A stretch of DNA of 64,000 nt from an uncultured Clostridia bacterium (GCA_934271245.1 CAKQQY010000004.1:17363-81362), one strand, 5' to 3'. Counted from the first letter of the stretch, positions 1 to 9,307 are shown. The notes: generated by a model not told the origin, from the letters alone. Numbers and translations are program-made.

Positions 1-1036
1 ACGCCGTTTTTCCGTCTTTCTTTGCGGTAACTTTATAATTCCATACCCCTGCGGTATCGAAACGGAAACGCAACTTGAAATTTTCTTTTCCCGTCGATTC
101 TATAATTTCTTTACCGTTAAGTTCGCCGCTGCGATAATTTTTGAGTTCTTCCGAAACGAACGTCGATAACTGCGCGTAATTGTTTTCAAACCCTTCGCGG
201 CAGAAACACAAATCGGAAATATACACGTCGCCGCTTACCGCGCTTCCCCTTGTCTGAAGATAGCCGCTGTACATTTTAGACATGCTTAAAAGTTCTTTGC
301 TCCCGTCGGCGTTGTTTGCCGTAAAGTCGCCGTAATTAAAGGTGAACTTCTGCCATTCTTCCGTTAAGCCTTTAACTTCTATAAAAGATTCCCCTTTGCT
401 CTGGTAAAAACACAAATAAAGGTGTTCGGCGGTAAAGTCCGCGCTCTTTTTAAGCCATACGGTGACGACGTTTTGTCTGACGTTCACGCCCGAAGTATCG
501 AGTACGGCGCCTGCGTTGGAATAAACGCCTTTTTCCGAATAGAACGACGCTTTCGCCACGGGCTTTTTAACCCCGTCAATTTCGTCTATTCTTCCGCGAA
601 GTTTGACCTGTCCTTGTTCAACGTAACCGTTCATGGAATAATCGGCGGTTTCGTCAAGCGGTCGGAATTCTCGATTATAATCTTCGTAATAGAAAGCGGG
701 CATTTCGTAAATTTTACCCGTCGGCGAAAGGAATTCGCCGTAAACGTTTATCTCGTCGGGATCGTAAGGATTACCTTCGAATTCCGCGTCTATATCGAGT
801 TCGAATTTTTTGTTCGCTACCCGTGACGACTCTGCGGATTCGTTTACGGAATTCACGGTAAAACCGCCGTTCGTCACGTTTTTGATTACGCCTTTTTCGG
901 CGTCTGTGATTTCTTTAACGATAACGCTTTCGCCTTTATCCGAATAATCGACGTTTCCTTGCTTAACGTTATTGCAGGACGCAAAAGATACAAGGCAAAG
1001 CGCTCCGGCAAGAGCCGTACATACAAATTTTTTCAT
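1..1036 (-). CDS. DUF5060-containing lipoprotein, putative glycoside hydrolase (partial, C-terminus beyond window)
   Basis: Open frame of 345 codons running off the left edge. It starts at ATG 1036 behind a GGGGGAAG ribosome site. Residues 1-21 form a lipoprotein signal ending in a FASC lipobox (Cys21), so the product is probably tethered outside the membrane. Residues about 45-140 (NPYDPDEINVYGEF, then LSPTG and an aromatic-rich stretch) match the style of DUF5060, a beta-sandwich often found at the N-terminus of glycoside hydrolases with TIM-barrel domains. The later part resembles a carbohydrate-binding beta-sandwich. It is the last visible gene of the operon starting at 4074, only 11 bp after the permease gene, so it probably processes the glycan that importer takes up. 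Any catalytic domain would lie outside the window. DUF5060 is a recall-based call of moderate confidence. Confidence 0.6.
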   Translation of the reverse strand, partial: MKKFVCTALAGALCLVSFASCNNVKQGNVDYSDKGESVIVKEITDAEKGVIKNVTNGGFTVNSVNESAESSRVANKKFELDIDAEFEGNPYDPDEINVYGEFLSPTGKIYEMPAFYYEDYNREFRPLDETADYSMNGYVEQGQVKLRGRIDEIDGVKKPVAKASFYSEKGVYSNAGAVLDTSGVNVRQNVVTVWLKKSADFTAEHLYLCFYQSKGESFIEVKGLTEEWQKFTFNYGDFTANNADGSKELLSMSKMYSGYLQTRGSAVSGDVYISDLCFCREGFENNYAQLSTFVSEELKNYRSGELNGKEIIESTGKENFKLRFRFDTAGVWNYKVTAKKDGKTA

Positions 1037-1047
1037 TTCTTCCCCCT

Positions 1048-1890
1048 TTATTTTAAGTCGGCGATATAAATGCCGTTATTTAACCATTTTTGCATAAACA
1101 CGTACATTACGAGCGTAGGTATTATCGATATTACCACCCCCGTAAGCAGCAACAAGTAACTGTTCTGGTCGGGCGACTGGAAAAACAGCAGCACGACGGG
1201 TACGGTATAAAGACTTTCGCTCCGTAAATATATAAGCGGTCCCATACTGTCTTTCCAACTTCCGAGAAAAGACGATATTGCTACTACGATTATTACCGAA
1301 ACGGCTTGCGGCAACAAAATATTCCACCATATGCGGAAACTGTCCGCTCCGTCAATTTTAGCCGCCTCGTCCATTTCTTTCGGAATACCGCGGAAAAAAT
1401 TGGTTACGAGCAGTATGTTTACCGCCGAACCGAATATCTGCGGCACGATTATCGGCAGAATCGTGTCTATCCAACCCATTTTATTGAACACCATAAACTG
1501 CGGAATCTGCGTTACCTGCCCCGGCAAAAACATCGTGGCAAGCATTATAACGTAACACACGTTTTTACCGCGGAAACGGAATCTCGCGAAACCGTAAGAT
1601 ATAAACGAACTGCTTATAACGTTGAATAAAACGCATATGAGCGCCATAAACACGCTGTTACCCATATAACGCCAGAATTTCAGTTTTACGAAAACGTACG
1701 AATAGCGTTGCCATTGCGGTTTCGCGGGAAATATCGGCGACGGTTGAATATAATATTCGGAATTCGTTTTAAGCGACGATAAGAACAGCCATATAAACGG
1801 TATCAGTATCATCAGCGTTAAAACGGTTACCATCGCGTAAAACACGATATCGCTTACCTGCAAAGAAATTTTGTTCTTTCTTTTAGCCAT
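1048..1890 (-). CDS. Carbohydrate ABC transporter permease, MalG type
   Basis: 280-residue inner-membrane permease with about six membrane segments. The first is at residues 12-35, after a short basic cytoplasmic start. The EAA loop that contacts the ATPase is visible at about residues 175-195 (EAAKIDGADSFRIWW). Length and layout fit the MalG/AraQ branch of family 1 importer permeases. The start at 1890 has a GAGGTGG ribosome site. The gene follows its partner permease by 1 bp and its binding protein lies upstream, so the three form one importer. No ATPase gene is present. The sugar cannot be told from the sequence. Confidence 0.93.
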   Translation of the reverse strand: MAKRKNKISLQVSDIVFYAMVTVLTLMILIPFIWLFLSSLKTNSEYYIQPSPIFPAKPQWQRYSYVFVKLKFWRYMGNSVFMALICVLFNVISSSFISYGFARFRFRGKNVCYVIMLATMFLPGQVTQIPQFMVFNKMGWIDTILPIIVPQIFGSAVNILLVTNFFRGIPKEMDEAAKIDGADSFRIWWNILLPQAVSVIIVVAISSFLGSWKDSMGPLIYLRSESLYTVPVVLLFFQSPDQNSYLLLLTGVVISIIPTLVMYVFMQKWLNNGIYIADLK

Positions 1891-1891
1891 A

Positions 1892-2824
1892 TCAGTCCAC
1901 CTCGTAATATCCCGTTTTCCGCACGAAAAAGATCATTCCCAGTCCTATAACGGAAGTTATTATGAAAATGAGCCAACCTATCGCGCAAGCCATACCCATC
2001 TGGAAATCTTTGAATCCCGTATTGTACAGATAGTACACGAGAGTCGCCAGACTGTTGTCTATTCCCATTCCGAAACTGCTGCCCGCTCCGCCTATCGAAG
2101 CAAGACCGACCGCAATATCGAAAACCTGCATACCGTATATCAATCCCATTATCGATTGATAAACTATTATCGGCATCATAGACGGAATACAAATCTTCGT
2201 GAAAACGGTAAAATTCCCCGCGCCGTCTATCTTCGCCGCTTCGTATATGGCGGAATCGATATTTTTTATCCCTGCGATAAAAACCATCATCGCGCCGCCA
2301 ACACCCCAGAAGGACATACATATCATAACCCATACGCCCTGCCCGTGAGTGAACAACCATTCCTGAGATTCAAGCCCCATGGAATGTCTTATCTGGTTGA
2401 TAAGGGCGTAATCGCTGCTTCCGAAAATAGGTCCCATCATCAACGAAAACGCTATTCCTATAACCATACACGGCATATAGATTATCGTGCGCATTACGGT
2501 AGTAAGCGCTCCCGAACGCGACAATATCCACGCCACGGAAAGCCCTAAAACAAGGTTTATTATCGCGGTAAATATCGTATATATCACGGTATTTAACAGC
2601 GCCGCGTAAAAGGTCTGACCGTATAAAGTTTCGGGCGAAAGCAACGTTTTATAGTTTTCAAGACCCTTGAAAATCGGAGCGGAAAACATATCCCAGTCGT
2701 GAAAGGACATATATAACGACACGAGAAGCGGAATCGCCATAAAAGCGACGAATCCTATTATCCATGGCGCGATATACAGCCAACCGATATTATTATTCCG
2801 TCCGACGATTCTTTTTTTCGTCAT
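1892..2824 (-). CDS. Carbohydrate ABC transporter permease, MalF type
   Basis: 310-residue membrane permease with about six hydrophobic segments and the EAA loop at about 215-235 (YEAAKIDGAGNFTVF). It is of the MalF/UgpA type and pairs with the 1048-1890 permease. Its ATG overlaps the stop codon of the binding-protein gene by 4 bp (ATGA), a sign of translational coupling and one transcript. It imports an oligosaccharide delivered by the lipoprotein encoded at 2821-4074. The substrate is unknown; the neighbouring DUF5060 protein suggests a glycan fragment. Confidence 0.93.
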   Translation of the reverse strand: MTKKRIVGRNNNIGWLYIAPWIIGFVAFMAIPLLVSLYMSFHDWDMFSAPIFKGLENYKTLLSPETLYGQTFYAALLNTVIYTIFTAIINLVLGLSVAWILSRSGALTTVMRTIIYMPCMVIGIAFSLMMGPIFGSSDYALINQIRHSMGLESQEWLFTHGQGVWVMICMSFWGVGGAMMVFIAGIKNIDSAIYEAAKIDGAGNFTVFTKICIPSMMPIIVYQSIMGLIYGMQVFDIAVGLASIGGAGSSFGMGIDNSLATLVYYLYNTGFKDFQMGMACAIGWLIFIITSVIGLGMIFFVRKTGYYEVD

Positions 2825-4074
2825 AAATACTTAACCCCGTCTTTTTCCATTTTTTCGCAGAAACCCGCGGGAGTGATTTTTTCGTCGAGCAAATCTTTAA
2901 GCGCGCCGCCGTATAACGTCTGGAAAGACGTCGTCAATGCCGGCGAAACGTAAATATTGTCTATTCCGACTCCGTAAGCCGCGTAAAGTTTCGGATCCCA
3001 GTTTTCGGTATCGGTGTTTATTTCTTCGAACGCCTGTTTGTTAACGGGCAAATCGCTGAACTTCGCGTATTTTAACTGCGCTTCTTTGGAAAGCATCCAT
3101 TTCATTACTTTATAAGCGGCGGTTTTCGATTTACTGAATTTGGGAACTACGAGCGTGTTATAGTCGGCAAGAACCACGTCTTTTCCCCCGTCGGCTTTAA
3201 TCGACGGAATCGTCGCGAGTTTGCCTGCGTAACCGTTATCGGATAAACTCGTAAGTTCGCCGCAGTTTACCCACCCCGCAACACAGTTGCCGCTCATTAT
3301 AGCGGTATCCGGCGAACCGTAAGACCCCGCGTTATTCTGAGCAAGCGGAACGACTACGCCGCTTTTAGCAAATTTCACGAAGTCGGAAACGGCTTTAACC
3401 CCCGCGGCGGTATTGCACGCGATATTACCGTTTTCGTCCACGAGCGGAGCGTCGGCGCTCGCAAGGAATATGGCAAGCGCGTCGGTAAGAGTTATGTTTA
3501 TACCCATGGCTCTGCCCGAGCCGTCGGCAACGTCGCCTAAAAGCGTCGAAAGTTCGGTTCCCGTAAAGGAAGTGTTTCTCTGCGGAACGGCTATGCCCGC
3601 TTTCGCGAAATCTTCCGTATTAACGACGGGAACGCGCGAAACCATACCTATGGGAAGCCCTAAAATTTTTCCGTTACGCTTAAACGACGTCGGCACGTCG
3701 CCTATAAGCGACGCGAAAGTGTCTTTAAGTTCTTCGACCGTCGAAAGGTCTTCGAACACGTCAAGTTTGGAATAGGGCGCCCAGCCCCAGTTATTTACGA
3801 ATATTATGTCCGCCGCCTGACCGCCTAAAAGGTCGGTACGCAATCTGTCGAAATGCGCGGTGTACGGAGTAAATTCCCATTCAATGACGATATCGGGGTT
3901 GTCTTTCATGAATTCGTCCGTCCAACTCTTGAAAACGTCCTTTTCCCATTCCAGCGCCCAACGCGAAATTCTTACGTGGTTTTCGTTTTGTTCGCCTCCG
4001 CACCCGACGCCCGTCATACAAGCAAAGCAAACCATAAGCGAAAGCGCTATCGAAAGCAATTTTTTTATTTTCAT
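2821..4074 (-). CDS. Sugar ABC transporter substrate-binding lipoprotein
   Basis: 417-residue family 1 extracellular solute-binding protein. Residues 1-25 are a lipoprotein signal with the lipobox ending at Cys25 (TGVGC). The body has the usual two-lobe pattern, including an early IVIEWEFTPY strand and a late KVMKWMLSKEAQLKYAKF helix seen in MalE-like proteins. It has a strong GGAGG ribosome site and is the first gene of a minus-strand operon with two permeases and a DUF5060 lipoprotein. Its promoter is at 4151-4179, divergent from the AraC gene at 4382, which is the likely regulator. The ligand is not identifiable by eye. Confidence 0.92.
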   Translation of the reverse strand: MKIKKLLSIALSLMVCFACMTGVGCGGEQNENHVRISRWALEWEKDVFKSWTDEFMKDNPDIVIEWEFTPYTAHFDRLRTDLLGGQAADIIFVNNWGWAPYSKLDVFEDLSTVEELKDTFASLIGDVPTSFKRNGKILGLPIGMVSRVPVVNTEDFAKAGIAVPQRNTSFTGTELSTLLGDVADGSGRAMGINITLTDALAIFLASADAPLVDENGNIACNTAAGVKAVSDFVKFAKSGVVVPLAQNNAGSYGSPDTAIMSGNCVAGWVNCGELTSLSDNGYAGKLATIPSIKADGGKDVVLADYNTLVVPKFSKSKTAAYKVMKWMLSKEAQLKYAKFSDLPVNKQAFEEINTDTENWDPKLYAAYGVGIDNIYVSPALTTSFQTLYGGALKDLLDEKITPAGFCEKMEKDGVKYL

Positions 4075-4150
4075 TTTCTATCCTCCGTCATTTTTACTCT
4101 TATCTCGTTTATATGCCGACTTTTTCGGCTTACTTTCTTTTTACAACTTC

Positions 4151-4179
4151 ATTATAATGCCGAAAAAAAGCGTTGTCTT
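4151..4179 (-). promoter_or_regulatory. Sigma-A type promoter of the 4074 to 1 operon
   Basis: Read on the minus strand: -35 AAGACA, 17-bp spacer, perfect -10 TATAAT. The weak -35 suits activation by the divergent AraC protein. The leader between promoter and start codon holds a small hairpin (GCCGA/TCGGC, about 4116-4130). Confidence 0.6.
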
Positions 4180-4259
4180 TGGTTTTGCACGCTGTAAACG
4201 TTGTCCTGCGTTGCTTTTATTTTAAGGACAGGAAAACACCGTTACCTAACAGAAACGTA

Positions 4260-4288
4260 TTGACAGCCTGCCCTTTATGTGTTATATT
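4260..4288 (+). promoter_or_regulatory. Promoter of the AraC gene at 4382
   Basis: Consensus -35 TTGACA, 17-bp spacer, -10 TATATT. Transcription would start near 4295, which excludes the upstream ATG at 4277 as the start of the regulator. The 307-bp gap 4075-4381 also contains an inverted TGTCCT/AGGACA pair (about 4201-4230) that could be an operator; this is speculative. Confidence 0.7.
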
Positions 4289-4381
4289 TTTACGGAAAAA
4301 ATATTTAACCGTTTATTTATTATTCGGAACTTTATTTTTTTTAAGCGTTTAAGCTTTATAATATCGGCAAGGAAAGATAAT

Positions 4382-5236
4382 ATGGAAAACAAATCGAACA
4401 ATTCGAAATTTCATATCGACCACAAGTATTTTTTTTCTCCGCTCGAACTGAACGGACTTAAACTTCTGCAGATAGGAGAACGGCTTTGTACCCCCGAAAC
4501 GGGATTTCCCGAACACGACCAGTTATGTTTCGAGATAACTTACGTTTACAGCGGTATCGCCATCAACTCCATTAACGGAGAAAAATACGCGATGCGCCCG
4601 AACACTATAAATTTCACCTTCGTCGGGCAGAAACACAGTATTTACGCCGACGACGTAAACCTGCGTTATTACTATCTTGGATTCGACCTGTCGGAAAAAC
4701 ACCCGTTATTCGGTTATTTTCAGAACATGGTAAAAGAAGGAAAAGCCGTATACGTCTACGACCCGTTCAATACGAACCTGACCTTCCTTAACGCAATCGC
4801 TCACGTGGAAAAACAGGATAACCTTTCCAAATTCATCGTATCCACTGCGGTGAACCAGATTTTATGCGATTTCTTACGCGCTTACAACGGCGAAAAAAGC
4901 ATTACGGAACTCAACTTCAAAAATAACGACGTTTTGCTTTACAACATGCTCTGCTGGTTAGACGAAAACTATTTATCGTACAAGAATCTCGAAGAGTTAT
5001 CGGCAAAACTTTCGTACTCGGAATCTTACCTTTCGCACCTTTTCAAAAACGGTATGCATTGTTCCATTTCCGACTACGTCCTCGATAAAAAACTTTCGTT
5101 CGCCGCCGATTTGCTGAAAACAAAAGAAAAAAGCGTAACCGAAATAGCCGAAATTACGGGTTACGCTTCGTTACATTCGTTTTCAAAGGCGTTCAAAAAA
5201 AAGTACGGCATAAGTCCTTCCGATTACAGCCGATAA
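4382..5236 (+). CDS. AraC family transcriptional regulator
   Basis: 284 residues from ATG 4382, which has an AAGGAAAG ribosome site; the longer frame from 4277 begins before the predicted transcription start. The N-terminal part (about 10-150) looks like the cupin sugar-sensing domain of AraC proteins. The C-terminal 100 residues carry two helix-turn-helix motifs (SYSESYLSHLFKNG, and TEIAEITGYASLHSFSKAFK) and the terminal KYGISPSDYS signature. It is divergent from the ABC importer operon 1-4074, the usual arrangement for a sugar-responsive activator of that operon. TauE/SafE follows on the same strand after 66 bp. Confidence 0.93.
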   Translation: MENKSNNSKFHIDHKYFFSPLELNGLKLLQIGERLCTPETGFPEHDQLCFEITYVYSGIAINSINGEKYAMRPNTINFTFVGQKHSIYADDVNLRYYYLGFDLSEKHPLFGYFQNMVKEGKAVYVYDPFNTNLTFLNAIAHVEKQDNLSKFIVSTAVNQILCDFLRAYNGEKSITELNFKNNDVLLYNMLCWLDENYLSYKNLEELSAKLSYSESYLSHLFKNGMHCSISDYVLDKKLSFAADLLKTKEKSVTEIAEITGYASLHSFSKAFKKKYGISPSDYSR

Positions 5237-5302
5237 CCTAAACTTTCACATATGTCCACAAGACTTTTTTAAACGAAAACGATAATTTAAGGACGAAAAC
5301 GA

Positions 5303-6079
5303 ATGGAAATCTTTATAACGGTTTTAGTTACTTTTTTTGCAGGTATGGGCGCAGGACTCGGAACGGGATTTGCCGGAATGAGCGCAGCGGCGGTTATCAG
5401 CCCTATGCTCATTACGTTTTTAGGCGTAGACCCGTATATGGCGGTGGGAATCGCCCTTGCTTCAGACGTTCTTGCGAGCGCGGTTTCGGCGTACACTTAC
5501 CATAAAAACAAAAATCTGGATATAAAAAACGGTATCATAATGATGATAAGCGTGCTTGTTTTCACTATGGTCGGAAGTTATATAGCAAGCCTTGTTCCCA
5601 CGTCCACGATGGGCGGATTTTCCGTTTTTATGACGGTACTTCTCGGCGTAAAATTTATCGTGCGCCCCGTTATGACAACTAAAGAAAAAATGGAACAGGT
5701 TTCCGTAAAAAAGCGGACCGTTCAATCGATAGTATGCGGCGTTTTAATAGGTTTTATCTGCGGATTTATAGGCGCCGGCGGCGGAATGATGATGTTGCTT
5801 ATTTTAACGAGCGTTATGGGTTACGAATTAAAAACCGCCGTCGGAACGAGCGTATTCATTATGACGTTTACCGCTCTTACGGGCTCGGTGTCGCACTTCG
5901 TTATCGGCGGAATGCCCGACGTACTTATTCTGTGTCTGTGCATGGCGTTTACCCTGATATGGGCAAGAATCGCCGCAGTGTTTGCGAATAAAGCGCAACC
6001 TAAAACTTTGAACCGCGCAACGGGCGTAGTTCTCGTCGCGTTGGGCATAGTTATAATGGCGTTTAACCTATTTAAGTAA
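5303..6079 (+). CDS. TauE/SafE family membrane exporter
   Basis: 258-residue integral membrane protein with about seven or eight hydrophobic segments and the duplicated glycine-rich halves of TauE/SafE (GAGLGTGFAGMSAAAVISP near the N-terminus, GFIGAGGGMMMLLI in the middle). The family moves sulfite, sulfoacetate and other organic anions outward; the substrate here is unknown. It follows the AraC gene and ends before an intrinsic terminator at 6181. A 12-codon copy of its very 3' end (AFNLFK then stop) lies in the decayed region at 33550, so a paralogue once existed there. Confidence 0.88.
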   Translation: MEIFITVLVTFFAGMGAGLGTGFAGMSAAAVISPMLITFLGVDPYMAVGIALASDVLASAVSAYTYHKNKNLDIKNGIIMMISVLVFTMVGSYIASLVPTSTMGGFSVFMTVLLGVKFIVRPVMTTKEKMEQVSVKKRTVQSIVCGVLIGFICGFIGAGGGMMMLLILTSVMGYELKTAVGTSVFIMTFTALTGSVSHFVIGGMPDVLILCLCMAFTLIWARIAAVFANKAQPKTLNRATGVVLVALGIVIMAFNLFK

Positions 6080-6180
6080 ATTAGCGGTTTCGGACAAAAA
6101 AACGGATACTTCCCTTTCCGAATTCGCTATTGCCGATTTTATTTAAAGTTTAAGCGGCGATAATATTTCTAAAAACATAA

Positions 6181-6230
6181 AATTCCCCTGAAAGACGGTT
6201 TGTCCGCACATTCAGGGGAATTATTTTATT
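6181..6230. terminator. Intrinsic terminator, probably bidirectional
   Basis: 12-bp perfect stem (AATTCCCCTGAA with TTCAGGGGAATT, 6181-6192 and 6211-6222) followed by TTATTTTATT on the plus strand and by a T-rich stretch on the minus strand. It ends the TauE transcript and lies 61 bp beyond the converging membrane-protein gene. Confidence 0.85.
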
Positions 6231-6290
6231 GTTTTAAAATGCGCCGTTTATTTTACCTAATCGGGTTTTGGTAGTTCTTTTGAATTAAAT

Positions 6291-6806
6291 TCAACCGATA
6301 TCGTTTTCGTCGTCGAATCTCTTTTTATCGAATATCGCGCGTTCGCCGTATACGAGAATGGGAACGAGCGTTAATTGCTGCAATTTTTCGTAGATTTTTT
6401 GGCTTATCTGCTCTTCGCTTTCGCACAGATTGCCGAAATCGTCGGTATATTCGAACTTTAAGTTATATATCGTATAACGAGAAACGCTGCCGTTGTTGGT
6501 TTCGGTCACTTCCGTTTCGGTTAGATCGATTATTCTGCCGTTTTCGGAATGCCCTTTACGTGCGACTTCCATAGACTTTTTGCCGTCGATAACCATTTTT
6601 ATTCCGTTACCGATAAACCCTATAGAAGCGATTATCATTACTCCGCCGATTAAACACATAAATATCGTTCCGAATTTATCTTCGGGGTCGTACGAACTTA
6701 TACCCGAAGAAATAACGGTGACGGCAATCGCTATCGCGATTACGGCAATTATTATTCTGACGATTCCGCCCGTCATCGTTCCGCGGTTAAACTTTTTCTT
6801 TTCCAT
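6291..6806 (-). CDS. Small two-helix membrane protein, DUF3592-like
   Basis: 171 residues from ATG 6806, which has AGGAG 8 bp upstream; the frame can be read from a GTG at 6815 but that overlaps the ribosome site. There are two membrane segments (about 15-40 and 50-75), then a soluble domain with alternating strands (RYTIYNLKFEYTD, LVPILVYGERAIFD) typical of DUF3592-like proteins. The function is not known. It is transcribed alone from its own promoter (6877-6905) and seems unrelated to the sugar genes around it. Confidence 0.7.
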   Translation of the reverse strand: MEKKKFNRGTMTGGIVRIIIAVIAIAIAVTVISSGISSYDPEDKFGTIFMCLIGGVMIIASIGFIGNGIKMVIDGKKSMEVARKGHSENGRIIDLTETEVTETNNGSVSRYTIYNLKFEYTDDFGNLCESEEQISQKIYEKLQQLTLVPILVYGERAIFDKKRFDDENDIG

Positions 6807-6876
6807 TATGATCACTCCTGAAACGTTTAAGTAAACTTGATATTCTTTTACGACATATTGCCATTTACATAGCTGT

Positions 6877-6905
6877 ATTGTAGCATAAACTTTTCAATTT
6901 TTCAA
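6877..6905 (-). promoter_or_regulatory. Promoter of the DUF3592-like gene
   Basis: Minus strand: -35 TTGAAA, 17-bp spacer, -10 TACAAT. Near consensus, about 70 bp upstream of the start codon. Confidence 0.75.
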
Positions 6906-7231
6906 CCGCTATTGAAATTGTTGCGGCAATTTTTTGAAAAGACCTGATTTTTATAGAAAAACGGGCGACGTTTTGATGCCTGCTTTTTGCAAAAACCATC
7001 GATTAGTTGCAAAAAATCGTGCAACGCTACGTTTTTACTCTTTCTATCTAAACGCTTGCCGAAAAAATAAAAAAGAAAAAACCGCGAACCGTTACGGTTC
7101 CGGGTTTCTGCTTATGGCGGACGCGTGGGAATTGCGCCCGAAGAGTTTTTATTTTATACTCCGACGAAACGCTGTATACAGCAATTCCGTGGGCGAAGTT
7201 GTAAGAAAAATTCAATCGGCTACGTAGTTTT
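6906..7231. other. Non-coding gap with a terminator at 7058-7107
   Basis: 326 bp with no convincing gene. At 7079-7107 there is an imperfect hairpin (AACCCGGAACCG paired with CGGTTCGCGGTT on the minus strand) followed on the minus strand by a long T-rich run down to about 7058. That is an intrinsic terminator for minus-strand transcription from the AraC remnant or from readthrough of the upstream operon. The rest shows nothing I can name. Confidence 0.6.
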
Positions 7232-7630
7232 TTAATCGTTGCTACCGTCGCAGGCGGAATCCGTCTGCGGATTTTTGCGTTTATCGTTCCGATTTCTCAG
7301 TGTAGTAGGCGAAATTCCGTAATATTTTTTGAACAACTTGAAAAAGTATTTACAATCGTCATAACCGAGTTTTTCGGAAATTTCGTAAATTTTAAGACTG
7401 TTGTCTTTTAAGAGTTTTAACGCTTCCGCCATTCTCTTTTCGGTAATATATTCGGAAAAAGTCATACCGACTTCACGCTTGAAATTACGCGAAAAATAAA
7501 AGTAATTCTGGTCGACTAAATTTGCCACATAAGCAAGGTTTAACTTTTCGGTAAAATGAGCGTCTATATAAGCGATTGTTTCCTGCAGTTTACCGACGTA
7601 TTCTATTTTCCCCGTTTCGGGAACTTTCAC
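7232..7630 (-). pseudogene. AraC-type DNA-binding domain without its sensor domain (probable gene remnant)
   Basis: 132 codons encoding only the AraC C-terminal double helix-turn-helix: LAYVANLVDQNYFYFSRNFKREVG, then KIYEISEKLGYDDCKYFFKLFK and KYYGISPTTL. The organisation resembles the end of YesN-type response regulators or AraC proteins of 250-500 residues. The only start is a GTG at 7630 with no ribosome site, and an in-frame stop lies 24 bp upstream. I infer that the N-terminal part was deleted. It sits just beyond the end of the GH2-nagB-nagA operon and may be its former regulator. A genuine stand-alone HTH protein is less likely but possible. Confidence 0.6.
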
Positions 7631-7769
7631 GCCCGCAGTCGCGGTAGCAACTTACGTTTACAATATAACGATTTTGTCTTTTTATAGTGTTTATTTGATT
7701 ATATTGTAGCGTTTGCCGTAAAGCGTCCGCTATTACTGTTTTTATTTCTGCCAATTATAATTTTAATCG

Positions 7770-9305
7770 TTAATTCTTAACTGATAAATCGAAAAAATTC
7801 CTGCCTTGTTTCACAAAATACGTTCTTCCGTTAATTCGCAAAGTATATTCTTTATCAGACACAACCGTACATTTATTGCCGTCAGCGACAATATCTGTAA
7901 CGATATCTCCGAATTTCAGATTGCGAATGCCGATATTGCCCGAAATTTCCCGTGGTTTTTCCCACACAATTTCGTTTTCAAACGCGTTTATCGTTCGGAA
8001 GCCTAAAACGAATTCGATATAAACGGAAATAGGTCCCAGAGCCGACCACCCGCAAAAATCGGGACGAACCGTACCTTTATCGTTTACACGCGTTGCCGGT
8101 TCGGGTTTTGTGGGTGAATAACATTCCCAAATAGTATGAGGCGAATACCGTTCATACGTATTGCTCATATGCGAAAGCAGTTTTAAAGCCAAATCGTGCG
8201 CTTCGTTATAGTGACCGTATTGTTCTAAACCTTTTAATACGGCATATGCGCACGGGAGCCACACACCCCCGCGCCAATACCTACCGTCTTTGGAAAAGTC
8301 CGCGTCGTTTCGCGCCAACGTAACGAACGGTATCTCTCCCCCGAACGTTTCTTTGTCGGTCAGATAATTTATCATTTTTTCCGCGCGCTTTTTATCGGCT
8401 ATTCCCGCGGTTAACGCCCAGTACGAAGCGATTGTCTTTACTTTATAAAAATGCCCGTCCGTACTATCTATATCGTAATAAAATCCGTCTTGTTCATCCC
8501 AATAATATTCGTTAACGATATTTTTCTTCTCTTCGAATTTAAGACTCCATTCCTTTGCGTTTTCCGTATCTTTCAGAATCTTAAACAAGTCGGAAATCAT
8601 TTTTGCCGACAGCGCCTGTTCGCAAATTGCGTCTATCCAAAGCATGTCCGGATTATTCGGTCTGTCTTCAACGGTAGGCGTGATTTTTCTGCCGCGTGGC
8701 GTATTATCCATTCCCGAACAGCCGCCCTCCCATTTATAACCGCGTTCTTCGGACAGCCACCGCGTTTTACAGAAAACGTTAGGAATTTTTTTGTTTTCTT
8801 TTAAATTTTCAAGCCATTCGTAATGTCTCTGCAAAGACTTCTTTTCGTACATGAGTTCGGCAAGATACTGTTTATCACCGTGAATCAAAGCGTTTTCATA
8901 TTCCGCCCAGGAAAAAAGCGGCGGATTATCCGCGATATGCACTTGAATACGATATGGTACCCCCGATTTCGCGCCGGTCCAGGAAGGCTCTTTTTCCGTC
9001 GGCATAATCAAAGGAAGATCGCGTCCGTTATAAAGCACCTCGTAAAAATTTTTGAAAGACTCCTTCCCCGGAAAAACGTTTTGCGCGTATTTACAAAATA
9101 ACGCCATAAAACAAGTATCCCAAATCCAGATCTGCGTATCGCACAGTCCTTCGTCCATATACGGATTCTGCGGCATTCCTTTTATGTCTCTTATATGGGT
9201 GTGAGCCAATTCCCAAGCCCTCGAATATAATTTCTGATATTCGGGATATTCATCACACACGGGTTGAGGCAAGCATTCTTTCCAATTATTAGTGGATTTT
9301 TTCAT
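7770..9305 (-). CDS. GH63/MGH1-like glycoside hydrolase, cytoplasmic
   Basis: 511 residues from ATG 9305, 2 bp after the nagA stop codon. No signal peptide. It is an (alpha/alpha)6-barrel type protein: WIWDTCFMALF near residue 60, YWRGGVWLPCAYAVLKGLEQYG near 350 and the WECYSP/RPDFCGWSALGP block near 400-425 are the conserved patches of GH63/GH37-like enzymes (MGH1 clan, YgjK relatives). Known members cut alpha-glucosides or alpha-mannosides; the linkage here cannot be told. It is the last gene of the operon GH2 - nagB-like - nagA - this gene, so it probably trims an imported amino-sugar-containing oligosaccharide. Confidence 0.8.
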   Translation of the reverse strand: MKKSTNNWKECLPQPVCDEYPEYQKLYSRAWELAHTHIRDIKGMPQNPYMDEGLCDTQIWIWDTCFMALFCKYAQNVFPGKESFKNFYEVLYNGRDLPLIMPTEKEPSWTGAKSGVPYRIQVHIADNPPLFSWAEYENALIHGDKQYLAELMYEKKSLQRHYEWLENLKENKKIPNVFCKTRWLSEERGYKWEGGCSGMDNTPRGRKITPTVEDRPNNPDMLWIDAICEQALSAKMISDLFKILKDTENAKEWSLKFEEKKNIVNEYYWDEQDGFYYDIDSTDGHFYKVKTIASYWALTAGIADKKRAEKMINYLTDKETFGGEIPFVTLARNDADFSKDGRYWRGGVWLPCAYAVLKGLEQYGHYNEAHDLALKLLSHMSNTYERYSPHTIWECYSPTKPEPATRVNDKGTVRPDFCGWSALGPISVYIEFVLGFRTINAFENEIVWEKPREISGNIGIRNLKFGDIVTDIVADGNKCTVVSDKEYTLRINGRTYFVKQGRNFFDLSVKN

Positions 9306-9307
9306 AA

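Noticed and set aside
422..826. 134-codon plus-strand frame
   Set aside because: Lies antisense to the DUF5060 lipoprotein frame, which has a signal peptide, ribosome site and operon context.
4277..4381. N-terminal extension of the AraC protein from ATG 4277
   Set aside because: The -35/-10 at 4260-4288 puts transcription start near 4295, after this ATG; ATG 4382 has a ribosome site.
6934..7227. 97-codon plus-strand frame
   Set aside because: No ribosome site or recognisable protein pattern, and it crosses a hairpin that works as a minus-strand terminator.
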